Shown one piece after another: positions 12,747 through 23,279 of a DNA stretch of 64,000 nt. The DNA lies in contig CATNEN010000038.1 of NCBI GenBank assembly GCA_950097015.1, positions 22,196,001-22,260,000 of the forward strand, read 5' to 3'. Within the stretch, counting starts at the first letter, position 1. Each line of letters begins with the position of its first letter. The notes below the pieces were generated by a model that saw nothing but the letters and a program-made list of their open reading frames with translations, was not told where the DNA came from and did no database searches. The position numbers and the translations under genes were made by a program. This DNA is from Macrostomum hystrix. Taxonomy: Eukaryota > Platyhelminthes > Macrostomidae.

Positions 12747-13450
12747 CAGGGGTCAGCATCTCTCTAAATGTACACTCGCCCTGCCTAACTCGACTCCCTT
12801 ACCCTAAATGTACTCTATCCCGCCTGTCCTCCCGTGTCTCATCTCTACCGTGTCTCATCTCTCCATGTCTCATCTCTACCGTGTCTTATCTCTCCCGTGT
12901 CTCATCTCTCCCGTGTCTCATCTATCCCGTGTCTCATCTCTTCCGTGTCTCATCTATCCCGTGTCTCATCTCTTCCGTGTCTCATCTATCCTGTCTCAAC
13001 TCTCCCATGCCTCATCTCTCTGGTGTCTCATCTCTCTGGTGTCTCATCTCTCCCGTGTCTCATCTCTCCCATGTCTCATCTCTCCCATGTCTCATCTCTA
13101 CCGTGTCTCATCTCTCCCGTGTCTCATCTCTCCCGTGTCTCATCTCTCCCGTGTCTCATCTCTCCCGTGTCTCATCTCTCCCATGTCTCATCTCTACCGT
13201 GTCTCATCTCTACCGTGTCTCATCTCTCCTGTGTCTCATCTATCCTGTCTCAACTCTCCCATGTCTCATCTCTCCCGTGTCTCATGTCTCTAGTGTCTCA
13301 TCTCTCCCGTGTCTTAACTCTCCCGTGTCTCATCTCTCCTGGTCTTATCTCCTCCCTGTAATCTCTTTCACATTTCTAAAGTCAATGCGGCCCGCTATCG
13401 TCTATTAGGCTCTCTCCTTGGTCCGCTGCTAATAAGTTTGACGACCCCTG
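12747..13450. mobile_element. Non-autonomous hAT-like element (MITE) with an internal 16-bp array
   Basis: The element begins CAGGGGTC and ends GACCCCTG, giving inverted termini of 8 bp. It is flanked by GAGTACAT (12739-12746) and GAATACAA (13451-13458), a 6-of-8 match that fits the 8-bp target duplication of hAT elements. No transposase is present. The interior holds two copies of a 40-bp unit also found at 15.95-16.4 kb, then a 16-bp minisatellite, then GCGGCCCGC near the right end. The call rests on short termini, so it is moderately sure. Confidence 0.6.
12830..13360. repeat. 16-bp minisatellite inside the hAT-like element
   Basis: About 33 copies of CTCATCTCTCCCGTGT with CCATGT and TACCGTGT variants. 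All three plus-strand frames are open because 16 is not divisible by three and no unit frame holds a stop. Confidence 0.96.
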
Positions 13451-13489
13451 GAATACAAGAAGTCGATTCAGCGGCTGGCAATTTGTTTA

Positions 13490-13590
13490 ACAATCACCCA
13501 AGAGTGAGAGTGTACACTGGCAGACGATGAGAAAGCCAGGGCAGATGTACACACCCTGTTTGTGCTTGTGTGCGTCAAGGACCACTAGGA
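13490..13590 (+). mobile_element. Fragment of tRNA-derived SINE (family A)
   Basis: Matches the middle of the full SINE copies at 20650-21025 and 22479-22858 (GTGAGAGTGTACACTG, GACGATGAGAAAG, GCAGATGTACACAC). The tRNA head and 3' tail are missing. Bases 13590-14096 that follow are AT-rich with no feature I can support. Confidence 0.7.
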
Positions 13591-14096
13591 GTATAATTAC
13601 GGAAGACCACGTTTCTTAGAAAAAAACTTTTTAAAGACCGGTTTTCGTCAAAAAATACACTACGGAAACATGAAATCTGACATTTTCTATTCATATTTAA
13701 TTAGATTCCTTGTTTGAAAAAATCTGCTTTGTGACAAAGTTTATATTCTACGCTTAGGCCTCTGCTAATATTATTTGTAATATTATTTTTCAGTATAATT
13801 AATTTCAGCGGACAGAAAAAAATAAATCAATAAGTACAGATTTCGTCTTAATGCATTCTACGAAAGTGCTTATAGTCGAAATATCAAGAATTTCAGTTGA
13901 AAGTCGGTAAATTATCATGTAAATTCTTGATATCGTGAATAAACATTTCGAAAGTTTTTGGAATTTGTTATTCAGTGAAACATAATAACTGAAATCTGTA
14001 TATTACAAGTCTGCCCCTAAAAAATGGAAAGCTATGACAAACCCATATATGCATTAAATTTTTATAGACAAGCATAAGTAGTCAAGAAATGAATAA

Positions 14097-15038
14097 TTAT
14101 TTTTTGTCTCCACCGCTGCTTGATGAAGATCTTTCATAGTTTTTTAGAAAGTCCTTGATCTTGTCTGATAGCAGCACAGGATCGTACATGATGGCTGGCA
14201 GTTCGTAGTTTTTCTGAGCGTAGGCCCCGGCATAAAACCCGGTTACAAAGATTAGCTGCGTGGAAAAATGACAAAACGAGAATATCAGTGGATTGATTTT
14301 TACGTGTACAGTATGAGGTACAGGGGATGGCATGGGTTGGTGAACGAATGTACAGTGTGAAAGACGAAGAATAAATGAGGTGGTGAGCTAATGTACAGAG
14401 TTAGAGACTGAAGATAGTTAGGGTGGGCTGCAACTGAATGTGCAGTGTGAGGGATGGAAGATAAATAGGGTGGGTAACTTAATGTACAGTGTTGGGGACG
14501 GAAGATAGATTGGGTGGGCTGCAACTGAATGTACAGTGTTAGGGACGGAAGATGGATTTGGTGGGCTGCAACTGAATGTGCAGTGTGAGGGATGGAAGAT
14601 AAATGGGGTGGGTAACTTAATGTACAGTGTTGGGGACGGAAGATAGATTGGGTGGGCTGCAACTGAATGTACAGTGTTAGGAACGGAAGATGGATTTGGT
14701 GGGCTGCTACTGAATGTGCAGTGTGAGGGATGGAAGATAAATGGGGTGGGTAACTTAATGTACAGTGTTGGGGACGGAAGATAGATTTGGTGGGCTGCAA
14801 CTGAATGTGCAGTGTGAGGGACGGAAGATAAATGGGGTGGGCAACTTAATGTACAGTGTTAGGGAGGACTGATTGCATAGTGTGAGTGATGAAAGATAAT
14901 GATGTAATATAATAATTATAATGTGAACATAAGGGATAGTAACGATTTCACTATTAAAATCCTCATTACTCGTATATACGCAAAATTACAATAAACTCAA
15001 GCAAATTTTAAAATGCAACTTACAATTGCTTTCAACAT
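14097..15038 (-). CDS. STMP1: STMP1-like short transmembrane mitochondrial protein (two exons, 57 aa)
   Basis: Exon 1 (15038-15024) encodes only MLKAI and ends at a GTAAGT donor. Exon 2 (14255-14097) follows a CCACGCAG acceptor and encodes 52 residues to a TAA stop; both are phase 0. The product starts with a hydrophobic segment with the pattern FxxGxYAGxY (residues 8-17), then AQKNYELP, then a charged amphipathic stretch (LLSDKIKDFLKNYE) and a Ser/Gly/Lys end. Vertebrate STMP1 (about 47 residues) has the same plan: ML start, G-rich helix, AQNYDIP, Lys-rich helix. That family acts in the mitochondrial inner membrane with respiratory complexes. The 15-nt first exon makes the gene easy to miss. 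The intron carries a minisatellite. Confidence 0.82.
14335..14880. repeat. Minisatellite with 138-bp higher-order unit in the STMP1 intron
   Basis: Monomers of 44-47 bp (core AATGTACAGTGTTGGGGACG plus GAAGATAGAT) occur in three types. They recur in the fixed order giving a 138-bp repeat, about 3.5 times. Confidence 0.9.
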
Positions 15039-15949
15039 TGCGCTGAAAAAGTGGATGAAGACTAGTAACAAAAGTTAAAGCCAATTAGTAGCCTTAGTAG
15101 ACGCTGAAAGTATAATTAAAATTATTATGTAATTATAAGCGCGCAGTGTATATGTACTAGAAGAGGTAAAACTAATTTAGAAAAGCTTGCTTATGGAAAT
15201 CATAAAATAGTTTTTTTATATTGGTCTCCTTAACTTTAACTTAACTTAACTTTAACTCCTTAACCTTGATACGAATATTTGTTACCAAAAATAATTAACA
15301 GGGAGTATAAAATTTGTTTCCTTTGTCATAAATTAGTATATTTCTGAATTCTGAAATTTTAACGATGATTCGCGTGAAAGCATAAGAAAGCGTTTTTTAA
15401 TGACGCGGAGTTTACTTAACAAAACAAAACAACTTTGCCAAAAGAATTGCATTTTTATTGTTAAAAAATATTCATACAGAGCAAATCAAGAACCGCTAGC
15501 TAAGTCTTTGTTCATCAGGATAAATAACACTTTATAGAAAAATACATGCTGTTATAGAAGCAAAGCATGCACTGAGGTCACATATAAAGAAACAAAACAC
15601 TCCTATTAATCGACTTAAGATTTCACAATCGGATGAAGCCAAAGCCAATTCAGGAAATAGCTTAGAAGCATTACTGATCAACAATCAAACAAATAAATGT
15701 GATATTCAACCAGAACCAGGGACTACTAAATACGTAGAATATATAGTTAAGTATTTAGTAGACTCTGTGTTCAACTCAGTCAATTTTTTCTACATTTTAA
15801 CAACAAATTAAGTTGCCAACTTGACAGTAAGGTCAGTTATAGCCAGAACGTACAAATTTGGAGGGTTGAATAGAAAAATTAAGGCCATTATACAACTCAT
15901 CAAAAACAAAGAGGAATTTAGAGATAAGGAATTGCGAGTCTGGAGTGGC

Positions 15950-16415
15950 AAGTGTACAATTAGGGGTAGAGGGTTGAGACAGGCGGGCGAGTGTAAATTT
16001 AGGGGTAGGAAGTTAAGATAGGCTGGGCGAGTGTACATTTTGGGGTAAGGGGTTGAGACAGGCGGGCGAGTGTACATTTAGGGGTAGAAGTTAATATAGG
16101 CTGGGCGAGTGTAGATTTTGGGGTAGGAAGTTAAAATAGGCTGGACGAGTGTACATTTAGGGGTAGGAAGTTAAAATAGGCTGGGCGAGTGTACATTTAG
16201 AGGTAGGAAGTTAAAATAGGCTGGGCGAGTGTACATTTAGGGGTAGGAAGTTAAGATAGGCGGTGAGTGTAAATTTAGGGGTAGGAAGTTAAAATAGGCT
16301 GGGCGAGTGTACATTTAGGGGTAGGGAGTTGAGACAGGCGGGATAGAGTACATTTAGGGGAAGGGAGTCGAGTTAGGCAGGGCGAGTGTACATTTAGAGG
16401 TAGAGGTTGGGATGA
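15950..16415. repeat. 40-bp minisatellite
   Basis: About 11 copies of a 40-bp unit (GGGCGAGTGTACATTTAGGG then GTAGGAAGTTAAAATAGGCT). The region between the STMP1 start and here (15039-15950) is AT-rich without a recognisable gene. Two inverted copies of the unit lie in the hAT-like element at about 12765-12828. Confidence 0.93.
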
Positions 16416-16639
16416 ATGTACGTCTAGAAAACGAATAAAATTTGTAAAACTGTTCAGGGCTAACTAGCTAAAGTTCAGCTCAGGTCGAAAGCTAAACAAT
16501 CAGAAACAATTTTGTGACAGCATTTTAGCTGGCAGCCTACGGCACCTAATTTGTGTATTTTAACGAGATGAAAAATGATGAAAAAAGTATTTGTCTTAAA
16601 TTAGACAATAGGAATGCGATGCGTATTGAAGGAGGTTGT

Positions 16640-16860
16640 AGCCCGGAGTTCAGAAAATCAGAATTACGAATCAAATGTCAGGGGTTCGATTCGCGACTTA
16701 ACTGAAACAACTAGTGTCCTTTACCAAGATACTTGAATCTACAGTGCTTCAGTTCACCCAGCTTTTTAATTGGATTCCAGCATTAGCTGGGGTAATTGGG
16801 GGTGGGTGTGGCGTCCCCCTGTCCATGGACTTTATTGTAATTTTAAGAGAAAATAAAACA
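16640..16860 (+). mobile_element. Degenerate CORE-like SINE (family C)
   Basis: Contains a Pol III B-box-like GGGGTTCGATTCGCG. It then has a body shared with the SINE at 51094-51412: TTCACCCAGCTTTTTAATTG, then CAGCATTAGCTGGGGTA, then a GGGTGGGTGTGGCGTCCCCC segment. The A box is decayed and no clean target duplication is visible. Bases 16860-17720 have no supported gene; 17380-17640 holds loose TATTGGGATA-type repeats. Confidence 0.65.
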
Positions 16861-17720
16861 GCATATTTATAAATGTTCAAAAGGATCAATTAAAAAGCAG
16901 AGCATCAGGCCGGTAGAGATCCATTGCAGCACCGGTCCATCTTCAACGCGGTGGAGTTAATTGAAACTTAATTTTTCTATAAAGAAATAATTTACAAACT
17001 AATTTACACCACGATGAGTGAAATCAAATGCGTACTACTAGATATAATGTAAATAGATTATTGAATTACTCGTATTTTTCGTTATTTGCTACCGTCTACT
17101 ATAGATGAAGAATGAGAATAATTGTAAGATACAAATACTGAACATGACAATAAGTATTACATTAGGTTTCATATTGGCATCAGCGGCAAGTTATTAGTGT
17201 GAATTGAAAAACAAACAACAACAACAAAACCTCATACAAACTGGTAGGTCGAAAATGATGCTTCGAGTACAGAAAATACGAATCACAATTCCATTTCAAT
17301 ACAGGCGACACAAGAAACATGAAACGGGGATTAATCTTAGGATTATGGATTATTGATAATCTCATGTTAATACATAAAAAGATGGACTCGAGATTTTCAG
17401 AAAAACTAAAGTTAAAATTGTTATATCGATTGAAGATTATATGGATATGGGATAATCAATACTATTGGGATATAAGATTAGTAAGACTATTGGGAAAATG
17501 GATTATTTATATTATTGGGATCTGAGATAAAAAATATTAAAGTGATATGGGATTTTCAATACTATTAGGGTGTGGGATAATCAATAATCTAGTATGAAAT
17601 TGTGAATTTTTGGGATTATGGGATATCCAGAAAATATCTTTCACGATAATCCAGGATTAACAAAACAGGAGCCAAAACTGACTCAATTGATTGTGTATGA
17701 AACCGTAATCCGACAAAAAA

Positions 17721-20700
17721 CTAAGCCACACTGGACTTATGCGTCGACAAGGATGCTTCGATGCTCTTCAGCACGCCTGGCAACTGACTCCCGCCGCTCG
17801 CTCCTCCTCCGAGGCTACTGACGGAGCTGGCGGCCTGTTTCAAAGTCAGGACACGCTGAAGGCCCTGCCTGACGCGTTGAAAATTGTATTCAATAATGCC
17901 CTGCCTATCCATGCTCTCCTCGCGTAAGACGCAAACCAAGGCCAGGTGGCGATCAACTCCGCGTAGTAACAGAACTGTGCTGTTGTCCAGGTGGATGGAC
18001 GAGCAGGTGTCCTCGCTAAAGCCCGGCTGATCGTCGGCGTCTTGGCTGGGAAGGTACAACCAAGGTCATGTAGGTTAGATTTAATACGAATCGAGGCACC
18101 GAAATTTGATACGCCATCAGGTCATATAGAATACTGATTGAAGTCATTCAGGTAAGGATCATACGGATTATGTTATACATGTTAGTGTCATACAGATTAG
18201 GGTTATACAGGTTAGGGTCATACAGATTAGGGTTATACAGGTTAGGGTCATACAGATTAGGGTTATACAGGTTAGGGTCATACATATTAGGGTTATACAG
18301 GTTAGGGTCATACAGATTAGGGTCATACAGGTTAGGGTCATACAGATTAGGGTTATACAGGTTAGGGTCATACAGATTAGGGTTATAGAAGGTCAGACAG
18401 CTATAAAAAGTTCTACAGCTACGGATGGTCATGCAGCTAGAAATGATCATACAGCTTCAAATTGTCATACAGCTACAAATGGTCATACAGCTGCAAATGG
18501 TCATACAAAGGTAAAAATTCACACATTCAAAAGGTCATTAGGATTTAAAAGCTAAATTGATTCTGATTTACTATTACGGGCTTGCAAAACTCACCCGTCA
18601 GAGTAGATAGTGGTCACATCCACAACTAGATCGATCATGTCGCAGCAAAGCTCGTAAACTTGCATATCAACAGGCGACGGATCTGTTGCTATGTAGATCT
18701 TGGTAGCGACGTCAAATAGGAATGCTTTTTCTAAGCCAGAGTTCTGCAACGAATTTGTGGATTCAGGAGGGATGAGGACAGGTGAAGATACAGTGGGGAT
18801 ACTGATAGGGGAATATACAGTGGGGATACTGATAGGGGAAGATACAATGGGGATACTGATAGGGGAAGATACAGTGGGATACTGATAGGGGAAGATACAG
18901 TGGGTATACTGATAGGGGAAGATACAGTGGGGATACTGATAGGGGAAGATACAGTGGGTATACTGATAGGGGAAGATACAGTGGGGATACTGATAGGGGA
19001 AGATACAGTGGGGATACTGATAGGGGAAGATACAGTGGGGATACTGATAGGGGAAGATACAGTGGGGATACTGATAGGGGAAGATACAGTGGGGATACTG
19101 ATAGGGGAAGATACAGTGGGGATACTGATAGGGGAAGATACAGTGGGGATACTGATAGGGGAAGATACAGTGAGGATGACAAAAGTTCAAAGTCCGAATA
19201 GGAAAGATACATATTGTAACTCACATTGCAGAAAATGTTGAGCAAGCTTTCAAAAGCGCCCATGTGAGGAATGAGTTTTTGCACAACCTTGCTGAAGGCC
19301 TCAAAGATCGAATGATCATAGATAGTAGTCAGGTGGTAGTGGATATTAATCACTTCGTTGCCTGAAAAAATGCGGTTCAATCAATCAATTAATTCAATAA
19401 TAAACTGCTGGTCTAAATTGAGAAATTGTGGAAAACCTGTTTCTTGGAATCCACACATTTGGATAATAAAATGTTTCTAGGAATCTACAACTTTAGATGA
19501 TTAACAGCTTCTTCAAACTGCATATCTAAGATAATCAACTGTATCCTGGAATAGAAATTTACGGAAACAAATTACAGTAGTTAAAAAAATTAAAATTGAA
19601 ATTAAAATTATAAATAAAATAAACGGTTTCTTACAATCCATATTTTCGGCTAATTTTTTATAATTAACTGTTTCTTAGAATCTGCATGTTTTGGGGGGAA
19701 ACGTTTACTTAGAATCTACCCTTCTTTACAAGAAACAGTTTCTTGGAATCTACCCTTCTTTATAAGACTGTTTCTTGGAAGCAACCCTTCTTTATAAGAA
19801 GCTGTTTCTTGGAATCAACCCTTCTTTATAAGAAACTGTTTCTTGGAAGCAACCCTTCTTTATAAGAAACTATTTCTTGGAATCAACCCTTCTTTATAAG
19901 AAACTGTTTCTTGGAATCAACCCTTCTTCATAAGAAACTGTTTCTTGGAATCAACCCTTCTTCATAAGAAACTGTTTCTTGGAATCAACCCTTCTTCATA
20001 AGAAACTGTTTCTTGGAATCTACCCTTCATCATAATAAAGTGTTTCTTGGACATTTTTTTAAATAAAATATTTCTCGGCACCAACATTTTGCGAAAAAGG
20101 TGCATTTTTGTAATTAATAGTTTTAAAAATTTTTTGCAAGTCAGCACTTGAATAAATTAATATGTTTTTATTGTGCTATTTTATTCGGCCAATAGCGATT
20201 AGTAAAAGGAAAAACGCATTTTGAAATTGCGACGTTTTTCATAAATGAAAACCAACTAACAGATAGCATTCTTACCATTGCCAATGTCAATGAGAACATC
20301 GTTGGCCCTTTGAGTAATATCGCATTGCGTCTCAATCTTTTGCTCATCGGTGAGTCCGTCCACTTTGTGAATGAAGACTTCGAATTTAATCTTGGGATTA
20401 ACATTGTAGGCGCCGCTAACTAGAACTTTCAATCGATCGATGGCCTCCATGTAGTCGTCCTGGGCGTCGATGACGAACACGATGGCTCCGGTGCCGGCGA
20501 AGGTGTCGCTAGAGTCGAAGATATCGGCAAGGTAGTCAATGTGGCCGGGCACGTCCCAGACGGAGAATTGGATGAAAGAACAGTCGGAGACCTCTGGGAA
20601 ATTAAAAATCATTAGCATGGTACTGGGTCTTTGAAGTTTGCGGATTGTCAGGGGGGTCGGTGGCAGAGCGGTTAACGCGTTTGCCTCTCGCACCAAGGTC

Positions 20701-21730
20701 CCTGAGTTCGATTCCGCGGCGAGGCCACATTTATTTGGGGCGCAGCCGCGGAGAGAAGGCTTGGGGGCTTGTCGTGCAATTTACGCCCGTGAGGGCCAAC
20801 CTCCAAGGCACAGTGAGAGTGTACACTGCCTGACGATGAGAAAGTCAGGGCAGATGTACACACCTGTGTGAGCGTGTGTCTGCGTACAGTATCTGTGTGC
20901 GTGTGTGCTCAGGAGTCAGCGAAATGGGCAGAATTGCCTCCTCGCTTGCTGTGGGTCTAGTGACACCAAATGATGTGCCATTGCCTGCAGCCCTCCAGCA
21001 ATAATTTTTATTATGAAATTATTGAGGATTGTCGAATTCAGGGCTCATGAAGTTTGTCGATTGTGAAATTTCAGCTTTATGAATGTTAAAAAGGCTTGTG
21101 AATTATTAAAATTTAGGTTAAAGAATGCTGTAACTTTTGAAATTTTGGGCTTAATAAAGTTTCTGGATTGGAAAATTTTAATAAAATAAAGCTAAGGGAT
21201 TAGTGAAATCCGGGAAAAATAAAGTTTAGGAACTGAATTTAATTTAGGAGAAGGCTCAAGAAAATGATTCCAAAAAGCATGCAATCAATCATTCTATAAG
21301 ATCCGAATCGCTTACCATCTTTCTGAATCTTGCAGGTGCTTTCTAGGAAAAGGGTCTCATTGGGGCTCATCTTGTGAAACACCACCTTCTGAATGGAGGA
21401 TTTGCCGCTGCGCCGCAGCCCCATGACTAGAATGCGCGGCTTCTCCTCTGGCGGCGTTACCGTGGCAATGGCGCCACCAATGGAAGCCGAAGCCGGCAGG
21501 ATAGTGGCTGCCCCGCCGCCAACTGCACCAGCCATGACTGACGAACTGCCAGTTGGCCCTATCTGGCCAGATTTGGCACCGCTGGACCCGCCATTGAGCA
21601 GATCCGAGGATGGCTGCTGCTGCTGGAGTTGCTGATCGTAGCCATATTGGGTAGGAAAACTGCTAACAACATAGCTACCAACAATTGGCTCCTCGGCGTC
21701 TCGTGCATTCGATCGGTTAATGTGCGCCAT
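17721..21730 (-). CDS. RRAGC: RagC/RagD-type GTPase (five exons, 447 aa)
   Basis: Exons on the minus strand: 21730-21316, 20593-20276, 19361-19225, 18743-18595, 18045-17721. Together they are 1344 nt with all GT-AG junctions in frame. Residues 100-125 carry the P-loop (GLRRSGKSS) followed by [20 protein letters not shown], close to human RagC. The G3 region is WDVPGH (151-156), G4 is HKVD (214-217), and the C-terminal roadblock-like part has [34 protein letters not shown] and [13 protein letters not shown]. RagC/D pairs with RagA/B on the lysosome and, when GDP-bound, helps bring mTORC1 there in response to amino acids. The N-terminal extension (about 95 residues, Gln/Ser/Gly/Ala-rich) is longer than in vertebrates. 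The residue after DxPG is His instead of the usual Gln. Start chosen as the first ATG of the open exon. RagC and RagD cannot be separated from sequence alone. Confidence 0.95.
18175..18510. repeat. 15-bp minisatellite in RagC intron 4
   Basis: About 14 copies of CAGGTTAGGGTCATA / CAGATTAGGGTTATA alternating as 30-bp pairs to about 18390. They are followed by a short run of GTCATACAGCTACAAATG-like units to 18510. Confidence 0.94.
18775..19180. repeat. 27-bp minisatellite in RagC intron 3
   Basis: About 15 copies of a 27-bp unit (ACTGATAGGGGAAGATACAG plus TGGGGAT). Starts about 30 bp from the exon 4 acceptor and ends about 45 bp from the exon 3 donor, so it is nearly the whole intron. Confidence 0.96.
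19690..20055. repeat. 34-bp minisatellite in RagC intron 2
   Basis: About 10 copies of a 34-bp unit (AAGAAACTGTTTCTTGGAAT then CAACCCTTCTTCAT). The unit holds the palindromic AAGAAACTGTTTCTT, so each copy could form a small hairpin. Confidence 0.93.
20650..21025 (+). mobile_element. tRNA-derived SINE (family A), full length, in RagC intron 1
   Basis: Starts with a tRNA-like head carrying an A box (TGGCAGAGCGGTTAACGC) and a B box (GAGTTCGATTCC). An about 250-bp unrelated body follows, then GCAGCCCTCCAGCAATAATT and an AT-rich tail. Flanked by GGATTGTC at 20642-20649 and 21026-21033, an 8-bp target duplication. Sense relative to the plus strand, antisense to RagC. Confidence 0.85.
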
Positions 21731-22478
21731 TAAATAGAACTCTTTTAAAATTCGAATCGATTTATTTGCAAATCTGTAAAATTGATAAGGTTCTTAGAAT
21801 TTTGCATTGGCTAAAATAAATCATTGAATATCTTTAAATAGAAATATAAATTTGTTTTATATTGACGACTTATGAATAGAATAGCAATAATAATCCCTTT
21901 CTGCTAAAATATTTCATTGTAAACAGTGAATAGAAGTTTAGGATTTTTTTTGTTTTACTAGTGTAATCATATTGTGGCTTCATCTTGGCATTTCAGAAAC
22001 TATATCATACATTTAAACAACTGTTCTTATATTATAATTTATTATAGCAAAAAACACAATAGCTATTCTCTTTTCAGGGGCAAAGTGATTTCAGTCACAG
22101 TTTTTATTTTCTCTTCAAATTTCAATATTTCATTTTTTGTTTTAATGCCTTTTTTACCTATTTCAAATAGTTTACTCATCTAAAATAATTGTTATGAATG
22201 CTACTGTTTTCCTACGGCCTTTTTTAAATCAAAATGTTTAGCCTTGTTACCAATATCAAATAAACAAAAAATCATAACCTGATTGGCATGTGCATTTCAA
22301 TAATAATAATAATAACAATAACAATAATTATAAACACATTATCCTAACACTTGGTTTAATATTTTAGAAATGTAGCTAAATATTGTATGAGCCTGCCCTT
22401 ATTGTAGAGGGCAATATAACTTTGATTTAGGCTTTCTTGAGATTACATAATCAAGATAAATATTAAACAGCTGGGATA

Positions 22479-22858
22479 ATAATAATAATAATAACAATTG
22501 CAGGAGGGCTGGGGGCAATGGCACACCATTTAGTGACACTAGACCCGCAGCCAGCGAGGAGGCAATTCTGCCCATTTCACTGACTCCTGAGCACACACGC
22601 ACACAGATACTGTACGCAGACAGACACTCGCTCACACAGGTGAGTACATCTGCCATGACTTTTTCATCGTCAGGCAGTGTACACTCTCACTGTGCCTTGG
22701 AGGTTGGCCCTCAAGGGGTGTAAATTGCACGACAAACCCCCAAAGCCTTCTCTCCATGGCTGCGCCCCAAAAAAATGTGGCCTCGCCATGGAATTAAACT
22801 TAGGGACTGTGGTGCAAGAGGCAAACACGTTAACCGCTCTTCCACCGACCCCCTAACT
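22479..22858 (-). mobile_element. tRNA-derived SINE (family A), full length
   Basis: Reverse-complement copy of the family at 20650-21025, with head at 22858 and a (TTA)n-type tail at 22479. Flanked by GCTGGGATA at 22470-22478 and 22859-22867 (9-bp target duplication). The A box has a C-to-A change (TGGAAGAGCGG) and the B box is TAAGTTTAATTCC, so this copy is probably silent. Bases 21731-22470 upstream of RagC are AT-rich with no supported gene. Confidence 0.85.
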
Positions 22859-23044
22859 GCTGGGATAGAGAATCTTATAATTAACAGTCCAGAGTAAATG
22901 TTTTGGCATGCATATGGTATCTTTGTCCTTTAATGCCATTTGTTACTTAAATCAAAGCTTGCGATTACTAAATATAAACTAGACCCAAGAAAAACAAGAA
23001 AAGAAAAATTCATTCATTGTCATTCATTTTAATGAATCTATAGC

Positions 23045-23275
23045 TTTTCAGTCTATAGACTAGGGGGCACCAGACCCACCCTTAATTAAATACCCCAGCT
23101 AATGCTGAAACACATTTAAAACAGTTGGGTGAACTAAAACAAAACAGAGTTAAGTGTCTTGCTAAAAGAAAACTTGTTTTGGTGGGAGTTGCAAATTGAA
23201 CACCTTACCAAGTTGTGCATCTAACACTTAAACCACTAAATAGGCCAAAATTTCAGCCAAAGTCATACACAACCA
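23045..23275 (-). mobile_element. Degenerate CORE-like SINE (family C)
   Basis: Reverse strand shows GCAAGACACTTAACTC, then TTCACCCAACTG, then CAGCATTAGCTGGGGTA and a GTGCCCCC end. These match in order the copies at 16.7 kb and 51.1-51.4 kb. The head is decayed. Confidence 0.6.
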
Positions 23276-23279
23276 ATGG

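Noticed and set aside
20650-20730. A tRNA gene
   Set aside because: A and B boxes are present but the head is followed by a SINE body, tail and target duplication, and the cloverleaf is not convincing.
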